From Enoplolaimus lenunculus (taxonomy: Eukaryota; Nematoda; Enoplea; Enoplida; Thoracostomopsidae): DNA of 64,000 nt. Position 1 is the stretch's first letter. Every line of letters starts with the position of its first letter. The stretch is taken from assembly GCA_030248215.1 (NCBI GenBank), contig JASANG010000513.1, positions 86,562 to 150,561 of the forward strand, read 5' to 3'. The notes beneath the pieces were generated by a model. It saw nothing but the letters and a program-made list of their open reading frames with translations, did not search any database and had not been told where the DNA came from. The position numbers and the translations under genes are program-made. Shown piece after piece: positions 35,701 to 55,701 of the stretch.

Positions 35701-35902
35701 AGATAATATGTGATAACGTAATGTAAGTGTAATTACGTTTAAACGTTATCTACGTTTAGCGAATGGACTAAAAACTATGGCGTTGATTTTATTGTTTTTG
35801 TTTTGTTTTTAGAGTCCACCACGTGGGGAAAATCAACCGAGTGATATTGGTTTGACACCTTCGCATAGCAGCAATTCTTCACCGACCCCGAACAATCAGT
35901 GA
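26790..35902 (+). CDS. GPS1: COP9 signalosome complex subunit 1 (CSN1/GPS1), complete, 14 exons
   Basis: CSN1 is a PCI-domain scaffold of the COP9 signalosome, which removes NEDD8 from cullins. Exons: 26790-26819, 27000-27083, 27336-27535, 27719-27883, 28200-28335, 28839-28916, 30397-30549, 31735-31829, 32332-32437, 32726-32806, 33151-33288, 33673-33759, 35446-35493, 35813-35902 (TGA). All phases join, giving 496 aa, close to the ~490 aa of animal CSN1. The start [10 protein letters not shown] matches the family's MPLP opening. Diagnostic segments are [24 protein letters not shown], [49 protein letters not shown] and [20 protein letters not shown]. The N-terminal helical repeats cover ~90-270 and the PCI domain ~275-438. 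The last exon gives a Ser/Pro-rich tail. A mariner sits in intron 6 and a Harbinger-like element in intron 12; neither alters an exon. Confidence 0.97.
29034..30273 (-). mobile_element. Mariner-like (IS630/Tc1/mariner) DNA transposon, decayed
   Basis: Inverted ends CCGGGTGTTTCAGAGTAACT and CAGGGTGTTTCAGAAGTAAC (right end, reversed), each flanked by TA (29032-29033 and 30274-30275). Length 1.24 kb, typical of mariner. The transposase is encoded on the - strand and is disrupted. It sits in CSN1 intron 6. Confidence 0.92.
29162..30149 (-). pseudogene. Mariner-family transposase pseudogene
   Basis: The N-terminal part (30149-29925) reads as an HTH DNA-binding region ([30 protein letters not shown]). 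The C-terminal part (29710-29162) holds the catalytic-core remnant [20 protein letters not shown] and ends in [19 protein letters not shown] motif, the first catalytic aspartate, is readable on the same strand near 29690 in another frame, so at least one frameshift separates the parts. After WPARLPDF the frame passes directly to REKDPQEL, so the stretch usually carrying the third aspartate appears deleted. The transposase should be inactive. Confidence 0.85.
33867..34810. mobile_element. Harbinger-like non-autonomous element with TAA target site
   Basis: TGCGCCGTTCACAATAATTT begins the element and its inverse ends it (34810), flanked by TAA at 33864-33866 and 34811-34813. A 3-bp TWA target site is the PIF/Harbinger signature. 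The arms are ~150 bp and contain nested palindromes of ATAGCCCAAGGCTATCAC and ATAGCTCAGGGCTATCACG. The centre has an ACACAC-rich stretch. No transposase. It lies in CSN1 intron 12, starting about 100 bp after exon 12. Confidence 0.85.
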
Positions 35903-36150
35903 TCAGGATCTGAGTTCTGGAGTTAATAGGAAAACAGAGAGTGTGTGCCGAGGGAGCTAAACGTAGTGCTGGTTCTTTGGTTCTATATCCATCCGTATGC
36001 AACTCTACAGAAACTATGTATCTTCTTTAAACATCGCAATCTTTTAGCTATTTTGTGAAGAAACATCCACAGAGAAAGTGTTATTCAAGCAAAAGAAATG
36101 TTTTGATTGCCACCTTTGGTTTCATAAAGAGTGGTTTCATTTAGCCTAAA

Positions 36151-36156
36151 AATAAA
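36151..36156 (+). terminator. Probable CSN1 polyadenylation signal
   Basis: AATAAA, 249 bp after the CSN1 stop codon, is the first canonical signal downstream. Confidence 0.5.
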
Positions 36157-37309
36157 ATAGTTGTGTATGCTTTAATGCTGGGTGGTGTACGCGTGCAGCA
36201 TAGCTATATTATTTTGCGTTATAAAGCTTGTTGCAGCGGTGTTAGCTAATTGATGTGGAAATTCTGATAATTATGTGAAAGTGTGAGATTTATGATTGCA
36301 ATCAATTTTTAAGATTTATATGATGTATAGATTAGCGGCTAATTCAAGAGGGCTGGACCTCCGACTATTTAAAAATCAAGTGCAAATTACCGAATGCGCT
36401 ACACGTTTAAGAAGACGGGCTAAAATACAGCTTTGTATAATATGTTTACGTAATATGGTTTTGCTGTTTTGCATTACGTCTAATTAAAATAATTTGTTTA
36501 CAATTAAACATGAGGCCGGTTTCAAAGTTACGAGCGGTAAGGTTTCAAATTCTTTGACACTTTGCAAAACGGATAGTGACTAGGGCCCATGTATAGTTGA
36601 GTGCCGTCCCAAAATCCCACCGACCCAACTAAAAAATTGGTACTTTTTGTGGCTTGTTTAGGTTTAGACCGCAGATAGCATTGGGTTAGGCTTAAGTCGA
36701 GGCTTTATGAATAGATTTTAAACAAACATAGATTAAATTTTGAATAACTCGGGCTAAATTTTAGGCTCATGTTGGGTTCCCGTTCATACCGGGGCAGCTT
36801 GGGACACGTTTTGATCCATCCTATTAGACTATTGGGTAACATTTTGTCTGCGAATTTTATGTGATATATTTTCAAATGTTTGCATGGTTGGAGTAACATA
36901 ACCAAATTGTTCTGTTGAATATCATATGATACTGGAATGTGAAATTTGAATTTTTTAAGTAATTAAGTGGTAGTTGTCGACAATTTTCTGTTGCAAACGT
37001 ATTGCAGGCGTGTGGTATTTATAGCACATCTGTGCCTCTGCATGCCGTTCTTTTCATTCATTTATGAGCACCCAAACATTACACCGTTCCGCTGAATATC
37101 ATATGATTTTCGTTGAAATTTCGGAATATCATGATATTCACATAAATGTCCCACAGTACGTGACATACTGTTCCTTCTACACATTGATTATTTGAGAGCA
37201 ATGGTCTGTAAGCTAATGTCATATGACATTCGAGCTTTGTCTGTTAACCCTTCATAAGAGCCCGAATTTTAACGTTGACGTCCTGCCCCAGTTATAACGT
37301 GAATCCCGC
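36157..37309. other. Intergenic spacer after CSN1
   Basis: AT-rich, non-coding. At about 36580-36620 it shows GGGCCCATGTATAG, like the end of family B elements, followed by CCCAAAATCCCACC, like the satellite unit found at 37.6 kb. No gene seen. Confidence 0.4.
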
Positions 37310-37575
37310 ATCAGACAGAGGCATTAAGAATAGGCTTTGGTTTAACTTAAATTAAATCTTAAAATGACCCTTGGGCTAAATCTTTTAGAATGAGGACTAG
37401 GTTTAGGCTTAGACTTTAGGAGCTGGCTTTGGTTTAAACATAGATTAGATCTTAAACGAATATTGGGCTAAATCTTAGGCTCAGGCTTAAGCTTAGGCTT
37501 AGGCTTACGGTTAGCCTTTGGCTTTGACTTAAGCTTAGGCTAGGCCTTTGGCTTAAGTCTAGGCTTAGGTTTAAG
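37310..37575. repeat. Interstitial TTAGGC-type repeat
   Basis: Loose, partly perfect runs of TTAGGC (for example GCTTAGGCTTAGGCTTACGG near 37493-37512) mixed with GGCTTTGG variants. Similar stretches in the complementary sense occur near 1021, 2330, 6710, 10930 and 17220. Confidence 0.7.
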
Positions 37576-37599
37576 AGCATTTCACCTTGTACTATATCC

Positions 37600-40200
37600 C
37601 GAAATACCAAACTCCAATCTTCGACCATATCACCGATATACAACATACCACCGTCGTCCATATCCCGAAATCCCATCTCACGTTCGACCACATCCCGAAA
37701 TCCCAAGACCCTAAAATCCCACCTTTGAACATATCCCGAAATCCCACCTTCGACCACATCCCGGATTTCAAATTCCCACATTCGATCATATCCCAAAATC
37801 CCGTCTTCAACCATATCTCGAAATCCCACCATCGACCATATCCCAAAATCCCACCTTCGACCATATCCCGAAATCCCATCTCACGTTCGATCACATCCCG
37901 AAATCCCAAAATCCTAAAATCCCACCTTTGAACATATTCCAAAATCCAGAAGTCCCACCTTCGACCACATCCCGGATTTCCAACATCCCGCTTTCGATCA
38001 CATCCCGAAATCCCATAATTCCAAAATCCCACCGTCAACTATATATCCCGAAATCCGAAAATCCCACCTTCGACCATATCCCGACACCTTCGACCATATC
38101 CCAAAATCCCACCTTCGACCATATCCCGAAATCCCATTTCACGTTCGACCACATCCCGAAATCCCAAGACCCTAAAATCCCACCTTTGAACATATCCCGA
38201 AATCCCACCTTCGACCACATCCCGGATTTCAAATTCCCACATTCGATCATATCCCAAAATCCCGTCTTCAACCATATCTCGAAATCCCACCATCGACCAT
38301 ATATATCCCAAAATCCCACCTTCGACCATATCCCGAAATCCCATCTCACGTTCGATCACATCCCAAAATCCTAAAATCCCACCTTTGAACATATTCCAAA
38401 ATCTAGAAGTCCCACCTTCGACCACATCCCGGATTTCCAACATCCCGCTTTCGATCACATCCCGAAATCCCATAATTCCAAAATCCCACCGTCAACTATA
38501 TATCCCGAAATCCGAAAATCCCACCTTCGACCATATCCCGACACCTTCGAACATATCCCAAAATCCCACCTTCGACCATATCCCGAAATCCCATTTCACG
38601 TTCGACCACATCCCGAAATCCTAAAATCCCACCTTTGACATATTCCAGAATCACGAAATCCTACATGCGACCACATCACGGATTTCCAAAATCCCGCTTT
38701 CGATCATATCGCGAAATCCCATAATTCCAAAATCCCACCTTCAACTATAATCCCGAAATCCGAAAATCCCACCTTCGACCATATCCCGAAATCCCATCTT
38801 TAACCATATCTTGAAATCCCAAAATCCCACCTTCGACCATATCCCAAAATCCCACCTTCGACCATATCCCGAAATCCCATTTCACGTTCGACCACATCCC
38901 GAAATCCTAAAATCCCACCTTTGACATATTCCAGAATCACGAAATCCCACATGCGACCACATCCCGGATTTCCAAAATCCCGCTTTCGATCATATCGCGA
39001 AATCCCATAATTCCAAAATCCCACCTTCAACTATAATCCCGAAATCCGAAAATCCCACCTTCGACCATATCCCGAAATCCCATCTTTAACCCTATCTTGA
39101 AATCCCAAAATCCCACCATCGACCATATCCCAAAATCCCACCTTGGACCATATCCCGAAATTCCAAAATCCCACCTTCGACCACATCCCGAAATCCTAAA
39201 ATCCCACCTTCGACCATATCCCGAAATCCCATCTCACGTTCGATCACATCCCGAAATCCCAAAATCCTAAAATCCCACCTTTGAACATATTCCAAAATCC
39301 AGAAGTCCCACCTTCGAGCACATCCCGGATTTCCAACATCCCGCTTTCGATCACATCCCGAAATCCCATAATTCCAAAATCCCACCGTCAACTATATATG
39401 CCGAAATCCGAAAATCCCACCTTCGACCATATCCCGCCACCTTCGACCATATCCCAAAATCCCACCTTCGACCATCTCCCTTTCCCCCCCCCCCACCCCC
39501 CCCAACACCCACACCATCCGAAAATCCCACCTTCGACCATATCCCCCCCCGAAATCATCTTTAACATATCTTGAAATCAAATCCCCCTTCGACCCGAATC
39601 CCATTTCACGTTCGACCACATCCCGAAATCCTAAAATCCCACCTTTGACATATTCCAGAATCACGAAATCCCACATGCGACCACATCCCGGATTTCCAAA
39701 ATCCCGCTTTCGATCATATCGCGAAATCCCATAATTCCAAAATCCCACCTTCAACTATAATCCCGAAATCCGAAAATCCCACCTTCGACCATATCCCGAA
39801 ATCCCATCTTTAACCATATCTTGAAATCCCAAAATCCCACCATCGACCATATCCCAAAATCCCACCTTGGACCATATCCCGAAATTCCAAAATCCCACCT
39901 TCGACCACATCTCGAAATCCTAAAATCCCACCTTCGACCATATCCCGAAATTCCAAAATCCCACCATCGACCTTATCCCGAAATCCCAAAATCGACCATA
40001 TCCCGAAATCCCATCTTTGACCATATCCCAAAATCCCACCTTCGACCATATCCCGCAATCCCAAAATCCCACCTTGGACATATATCCCGCATTCCCAAAA
40101 TCCTAAAATCACACCGTCCCCCATATCCTGACATCCTAAAATCCCACTTTCGACCATATCCCGAAATCCCAAAATACCGAAACCACCTTCGACCACACAT
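37600..40200. repeat. Satellite array, ~25-33-bp units, with higher-order structure
   Basis: About 2.6 kb of units such as TTCGACCATATCCCGAAATC followed by CCACC. A longer compound unit marked by CATTTCACGTTCGACCAC or CATCTCACGTTCGATCAC recurs at about 37668, 37878, 38131, 38338, 38588, 38878, 39229 and 39600. A C-homopolymer patch (39480-39560) interrupts it and may be an assembly artefact. The frames stay open on both strands because the unit lacks stop triplets in several phases; I do not regard them as genes. Confidence 0.92.
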
Positions 40201-40693
40201 CAAATTCGTATGATGGGATGGTGGGATTTTGGGACAGCAGCGAGGTTTACGTGGGCTGTGACTACTATGTGATTTCATATGATAGGTTGGTGATTCTCAT
40301 CGACCAATGTTTGTATGATGACAAGCTCCGCAGAAATTAGTCCAAGAAACACGGGAACAGTGGTTTTAACTAACACCACTAGCAATGGGTGTGGTCCATG
40401 ACACCTTTAAAACCCCTTCACAACTTTAATTTCGCATTTTCAACATTTAATGCAAAAAGGGTGGCTTCTCGCTCACGCGGTTTTTTAATCTGATTTCACA
40501 TTTTATTCGTGTCTCATTAGTTTCATAAATAGGTTTTAAGAAGACTCTGTGCTGGTATATTTTTCATCCACGTACTTTGACATGGAACGCTTACTGTACC
40601 CTCTTGCATGTCAGTGAGTTCATATTATAATCCATTGTCTGCCAGCATTCAGCTTTACATTATTTTAAAAGTAACTGAAATTTTTAAATCAAA

Positions 40694-50939
<10,246 letters not shown>

Positions 50940-51526
50940 GTAAAAGATAATGTTGCAACATAAAGCGGAAAGACGTCTCAAATTATACATATAATTGACC
51001 ATTTCGCTATTAACGACAGAATTAGTGTTTTGATGCATCTTCCACAATAACGTCTCGTACAAATCTACCGTATAAGAGATTTTGGTACCCGTAGTGTGCA
51101 GGTCAAAAATTGGCGCAACCTATGCATTATGACAAATTTACATTGCACGTCGTGGGCTCGAGGTTAACGACATCAGTTGAAAAATGTTCGTGAAGGGCTG
51201 TATTATGGTAGTGCTTAATTTAGATTTACTGAATAATTGTAATACAGAGCCATTGTAGCAAAAGTTTGCACGCCTGCGTAGCTCAATGGTTAAAGCAGTG
51301 GAACGGTAATCTTTTAATCGGGTTTTGCCCAAAAATGGTTGGATTTTGAAATTTTTTGCATATTTGAGCTTCTCATTACCTCCCCTGATCATGGCACGCC
51401 TAAATTTGAATTTTTGAAAAATTCGATTTTTAAGGTCCCGATGTCCCCCTTTGGGACCCAAAAAGTTTTTTGTCAAAAAGTTTAACAAATTATACACCAT
51501 TCGACGCACTTTGCGGTGCTGAGTCC
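50940..51526. other. Intron sequence before the Polinton
   Basis: No ELP2 exon is recognised here. A tRNA-like start (GCGTAGCTCAATGGTTAAAG, about 51285) has a good D-arm but no T-arm, so it is a tRNA-derived fragment at best. Confidence 0.4.
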
Positions 51527-51682
51527 AATGATGTTAAATGTTCCGCAATCAGACGTTTGGCTAACGAGTCATGGTCAAATAAACGGTTTGGCGCGTTGCC
51601 AATGATTTGGGACGGCGCCAAATCAGTTATTTGACAATAACTCGTTAGCCAACCGTCTGATTACGGAAAATTTAACGTCATT
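51527..51682. repeat. Fold-back inverted repeat near the Polinton's left edge
   Basis: AATGATGTTAAATGTTCCGC starts the left arm; the right arm ends GGAAAATTTAACGTCATT. The arms (~70 bp) include GGCTAACGAGT/ACTCGTTAGCC and the centre is a GGCGC palindrome. It may be a separate MITE in the ELP2 intron or part of the Polinton terminus; with the other Polinton end outside the window this cannot be decided. Confidence 0.7.
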
Positions 51683-52040
51683 CGAGTAGTAGAAAAATGA
51701 GGGTTCTGGGACAAAAATGGTCAACTCAGACATGCACATTTGTCTAAGTTGATCACTGTTCAAATTGTACTGTAAAGCCGTGGCTAAACATTGTTCAAAT
51801 AGAGTCAAATATAGTGTTGCAACGCAACTGTGCAATTTCCACGACTGAATATTCCTATATATTTCGTACTATAGCAAGCAGGTTGCAATTGTGCCTTGAG
51901 GTAAGCATTCTCTTTTTGGATTCACAGTAAAGTATATGAAGAATTTCAAAAGGTTAACATTATCTGAACACACACTAGTGAGGTACCTTTTATGTGTTTG
52001 CTTTAAAAAACATTACAACGGAGTGTCCAAAATTTTGCAG

Positions 52041-52050
52041 GTATAAAAGG
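52041..52050 (+). promoter_or_regulatory. TATA box of the NADAR gene
   Basis: GTATAAAAGG, 24 bp before the first ATG (52065). The same type of motif precedes several other Polinton genes. Confidence 0.65.
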
Positions 52051-52064
52051 CGCTGTCAGAAGCA

Positions 52065-52853
52065 ATGACATCAGTTCAGAGTTATAAAAGAATGGATACA
52101 GACGCTAAAAACACTAAGCAGCAAAATACATTGTTGGAGCGCTACGCCATTAGCGCAGATGACAGCAAAACTGTTCTGGTTTTATTCAATACTGGTTGGA
52201 GCTGTTTTTCAAACTTCAGATTAGCTCCAATGAAGATAAACGGAGTCAAGTACCGTAGTGTGCAGCAATACATTGAGGCGCAAAAGGCGTTGTTTATAGG
52301 ACGAAATGATCTATACAACGTTATTTTACAAACATTTTCACCACGAAAATGTTTCGATATAATGCAGACAGTAAAACCTGAAATTCCTGACGCATGGAAC
52401 AGGAAACTATTGTCGCATTTGAAAATTGCTGTACTAGCTAAGTTTCAACAACATGACGAGATGCAAAAAGTTCTATTAAATACAGAGCAAGCCATTCTGG
52501 TCTTTGCAACCTCTTTTGATTCCTATCTGGGCAATGGATTGGATATGATGGACCCGGAATCCGTTAATCCGAAAAAGGTAAAATTGCATTTTAAATTTAA
52601 AAAAACTATCGATATTTTTAAACGTCAGTTGAAGAAATGTTTAAGTTGCAGTAAGTGCATGTTGTGTGTATTTACGTTTATAAGACTATTTGACAATCGT
52701 TGTTAGTACATTTTTTAGTACCCTGGACGAAATATGCTGGGAACAATTTTGATGGAAGTACGAGATCAGCTGGCGACAAAGGTACAATCATCAAATGACA
52801 TCGAAGCGCAGAGACAGGACTTGAGAAAACAATCCGACTTGGAGGCGATATAA
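52065..52853 (+). CDS. NADAR-domain (YbiA-like) protein of the Polinton
   Basis: The first part, 52065-52706, matches the NADAR fold: CFSNFRLAPMKINGVKYRSV, QQYIEAQKALFIG, then LAKFQQHDEMQKVLLNT. A further family-like motif (LGTILMEVRDQL) lies shortly downstream, and splicing is possible in such eukaryotic elements. Family members include enzymes that remove ADP-ribose from guanine in DNA (antagonists of DarT) and enzymes acting on riboflavin-pathway intermediates. It is not part of the usual Polinton core, so it is probably cargo; a counter-defence or nucleotide-metabolism role is inference. Confidence 0.8.
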
Positions 52854-52918
52854 TGAACATAATTCGTAATGAAATAAAATAATTTGGACACAATTTGAGC
52901 TGACATAATTGTGCACAA

Positions 52919-53839
52919 ATGAAATTGTTAAATAAACTGAATGATGTTTTATCGAGAATTTATTATAATCCTAATGCAGCAGGCTCTTTCTGTAATGCTA
53001 ATAAACTTTGGTTGGCTGCTAAAGCTCAAATACCTTCTATTTCTATCGCCAAGGTGCAGCAATGGTTAGCAGAACAGCGTGTGCACCAGTTGCACAAAAT
53101 ACGACGACGTTACCATAACACTACTCAAATTTATACCGACCGCCAAAATGAACAATGGGATATTGATCTTATGTTCGTTCGTACAGCCAAAAGATATAAC
53201 AACAACTACCAGTACATTTTAATAGCGTTAGATATTTTTAGCAGAAAAGCGTACGTTGAACCGTTGCGAAACAAGTTTTCAAAAACCGTTGCCGAAGCCT
53301 TTGCAAACATTTTAAAACGGTCCGGTAGTTCTCCTCGAATCGTGCGTTCTGATTACGGAACAGAGTTCAAAGGAATATTTAATGAGTTTCTGGAGTCTCG
53401 AAATATTAAACACTTCTGGGCTAATAACGCATACAAAGCAAATTATGCTGAACGTTTCATTAGGACCCTGAGGGGGAAAATTTTGCGATATTTAACTCAT
53501 GCACAAACTCTACGATATATCGACGTATTGCAAAAATTAGTGGAATCATACAACAAAACCATCCACCGCAGCATAGGAGTAACTCCAAACGAGGCTTCTA
53601 ATATCGGCAATATAATAGGTAAATCTAGAAACAGCAAGAATCCTAAAAGTAAACCTAAGTTCACTTTGAATTTAGGTGATCATGTTAGGATCTCCCTGGG
53701 AAAGGTCAGTTTCCGACTTCACAAGCTGGATTGCGGTTTGTTCAGCAATGGATTTTCAACAGTTACGCTTCTCAGACCAAGAAATATTACACGAAATACA
53801 GCGGCTAATGTATGCAAACTGCTGGGGCTGCAGCAGTGA
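52919..53839 (+). CDS. Polinton integrase (retroviral-type DDE)
   Basis: An rve-type integrase core: IDLMFVRTAKRYNNNYQYIL, IVRSDYGTEFKG and NYAERFIRTLRGKILRYL carry the three acidic positions, preceded by a short Zn-finger-less N-terminal region as in other Polinton integrases. It would insert the element's DNA with a short target duplication. It lies second in the element, just inside the NADAR gene. Confidence 0.92.
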   Translation: MKLLNKLNDVLSRIYYNPNAAGSFCNANKLWLAAKAQIPSISIAKVQQWLAEQRVHQLHKIRRRYHNTTQIYTDRQNEQWDIDLMFVRTAKRYNNNYQYILIALDIFSRKAYVEPLRNKFSKTVAEAFANILKRSGSSPRIVRSDYGTEFKGIFNEFLESRNIKHFWANNAYKANYAERFIRTLRGKILRYLTHAQTLRYIDVLQKLVESYNKTIHRSIGVTPNEASNIGNIIGKSRNSKNPKSKPKFTLNLGDHVRISLGKVSFRLHKLDCGLFSNGFSTVTLLRPRNITRNTAANVCKLLGLQQ

Positions 53840-53888
53840 CAATCCAATGGTGCGTCGCTAGGGCTCGGCGCACCAAAACGGTTGCCAA

Positions 53889-54140
53889 ATGGATAAATCA
53901 GACGTGATTGATATGTTCTTTCACGAAGCATTGGTCAATCTACATTACAAAATTTGTATGAACATCAATCCTCAAGTTCGACGCGCTGCAATCAAACGCC
54001 TGAAGAAGTTGTGGAGCGATGGAGCAACAGATTCTGATGATGAAGATGGCAATAGCACCGTTCAAGCAGATGATGGAATGGCAGGGTCGAGCAAATCTTC
54101 AGAAAGTTATGCCAAAACTAAAGTCACAAATACTAAATGA
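53889..54140 (+). CDS. Small acidic Polinton ORF, unrecognised
   Basis: 83 aa between integrase and penton. The N-terminal half is helical and basic (RRAAIKRLKKLW); the C-terminal half is acidic and Ser-rich. I do not recognise a family. Its position between structural genes suggests a virion or late accessory protein, which is a guess. Confidence 0.5.
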   Translation: MDKSDVIDMFFHEALVNLHYKICMNINPQVRRAAIKRLKKLWSDGATDSDDEDGNSTVQADDGMAGSSKSSESYAKTKVTNTK

Positions 54141-54165
54141 ACTACTGATTATTTAACTTGAAAAG

Positions 54166-54174
54166 TATATAAGG
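54166..54174 (+). promoter_or_regulatory. TATA box before the penton gene
   Basis: TATATAAGG, 45 bp before the penton ATG (54219). Confidence 0.55.
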
Positions 54175-54218
54175 AATATTGATGAGAGTGTAATACTTGC
54201 ATATTACTTTGAAATAAA

Positions 54219-55046
54219 ATGCAACATTACGATAACGACGGCTTCTATGTTACACTTCTAAGTAGTGCATCGCTTAAGCAGTTTCCTAATAATACTCACA
54301 GCAGCTTTGTAAATTGTTTAGTTAGCCCGCTTCAGCTAGACCGCACGCGTTGGTCGGTTGGGCTCTGTGAAATAGTATACCCAGAGCATGTGCAGAACGT
54401 AGTCGAAAAACACAGCGTTTTAGAAACAAATAGTTATTTTTCTTCTCAAGAATTCTCTTTTAAATTACGTGTTCAAGGTGGCAATTCTAACAACTGGCTG
54501 TTTGAAAAGATACCGCCAGCGTATTATTGTTATGCACATTCACTTGTTGAGGCAATTAATAACAGTTTATCTGAAACAGGACGGAAACTATTAAAATTCG
54601 GATACAAATATTCCCAAGACAAAATTGAAATAAAAATCTTAAATAAACCTGTTTGGATTGAATTCTTCGAAAAAGATGCAAATCTACTTGGTTTTCCTGC
54701 AAATAAAACATTACTCGTCGGTCAGTTAGGTTTGCAAGCAGCAGAAGGCATTGATTTAATGTCAGGTGTATCAAAGTTTTACATCTATTCTGACATATGC
54801 AAACCACAGCTAGTAGGGGATGCAGAAGAACCAATTTTACGTATAATTTCCCGAAATAACATTGTGCGACATCAATCAGCAACAGTACACGCCACACGAA
54901 CGTTTTCCAGACCACACTATATACCATTAGATAAAAGTTTAATTTCCTCTATAAAAGTTTATATAAAGACAGAAAAGAAGGTTTCAGTGCCATTTGAAAA
55001 CCGAGGATGTGTTATGATAAAACTTCGTGTTCGACGGATAAATTGA
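54219..55046 (+). CDS. Polinton minor capsid (penton-like) protein
   Basis: 275 aa with the hallmark FYIYSDICKPQLVGD and, near the start, NTHSSFVNCLVSPLQLDRTR, both typical of Polinton penton proteins with a single jelly-roll fold. It would fill the capsid vertices. It lies upstream of the core-like and major capsid genes, the usual arrangement. Confidence 0.85.
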   Translation: MQHYDNDGFYVTLLSSASLKQFPNNTHSSFVNCLVSPLQLDRTRWSVGLCEIVYPEHVQNVVEKHSVLETNSYFSSQEFSFKLRVQGGNSNNWLFEKIPPAYYCYAHSLVEAINNSLSETGRKLLKFGYKYSQDKIEIKILNKPVWIEFFEKDANLLGFPANKTLLVGQLGLQAAEGIDLMSGVSKFYIYSDICKPQLVGDAEEPILRIISRNNIVRHQSATVHATRTFSRPHYIPLDKSLISSIKVYIKTEKKVSVPFENRGCVMIKLRVRRIN

Positions 55047-55058
55047 AGCGAGGAAATC

Positions 55059-55571
55059 ATGTCAAAATCATCAACACCTGTGATTATAAGCCAGAGGGGG
55101 TTCGGCCTTGGCTCTGTTTTCTCAACGTTAGCTCGTGTTGCAGTTCCAGCGGCAGCAAAGTATTTAGCCCCACATGTGTTGAGTGGTGTGGCGAAAACTG
55201 TCGCTTCAGAACTCGGATCTCACATCAAACGAAATAAAACATCAGGTTCGCTTTCCGGTATCGAAAAACACGAGTCTAAAAATCAGGGTTCAGATAGTCC
55301 CGCCGATCTGCACAAATCCAAGTTGGCAAAAAAGGTTGCAAAAAACATAGGTAAGAGTATTGCTGCTGATTTGACTTTACGTGCACTGTACAAGAATCAA
55401 ATAGGTTGCGGTAGGCGAAGAAACAAGAAAAACAAAACTTCTGCAAAGCGTTTTAAAAAACGTCGCCGTGGGTCCCGAATTGATCCAAAACACAAAATAA
55501 AATTAATCAGAAGAAAAGGAGCAAGTTCAATCAAAAAGTCACAGATTTTACCGTCAGACATATTTGGATAA
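55059..55571 (+). CDS. Basic core-like protein of the Polinton (adenovirus pX-like)
   Basis: 170 aa. The N-terminal part is hydrophobic with an Ala/Gly/Val run (RGFGLGSVFSTLARVAVPAA). The C-terminal half is very rich in Lys and Arg (GRRRNKKNKTSAKRFKKRRR), suited to binding DNA or membrane. Position (between penton and major capsid) and composition match the small basic virion proteins of other Polintons; sequence identity to a named family is not claimed. Confidence 0.65.
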   Translation: MSKSSTPVIISQRGFGLGSVFSTLARVAVPAAAKYLAPHVLSGVAKTVASELGSHIKRNKTSGSLSGIEKHESKNQGSDSPADLHKSKLAKKVAKNIGKSIAADLTLRALYKNQIGCGRRRNKKNKTSAKRFKKRRRGSRIDPKHKIKLIRRKGASSIKKSQILPSDIFG

Positions 55572-55598
55572 AATTCAGTTTTTCAACATTATAAAAAC

Positions 55599-55606
55599 TA
55601 TATAAG
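55599..55606 (+). promoter_or_regulatory. TATA box before the major capsid gene
   Basis: TATATAAG, about 100 bp before the ATG at 55702. Confidence 0.5.
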
Positions 55607-55701
55607 CACGTTGACTGTGGCGTGTTAGTTATTGGTCAAGTATAAACTTTATTTGTTGCTTACTTTACTTAAAACTATTTTCAAATTTATGTGCGAATAA
55701 A

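Noticed and set aside
37452-40278. Many overlapping 80-150-codon open frames on both strands
   Set aside because: They are the satellite unit read in several phases (GFRDMVEGGILGY-like), with no splice logic and no conserved start; low-complexity artefacts.
51280-51340. tRNA gene candidate (GCGTAGCTCAATGGTTAAAG)
   Set aside because: Good D-arm but no T-arm or acceptor pairing; at most a tRNA-derived fragment.
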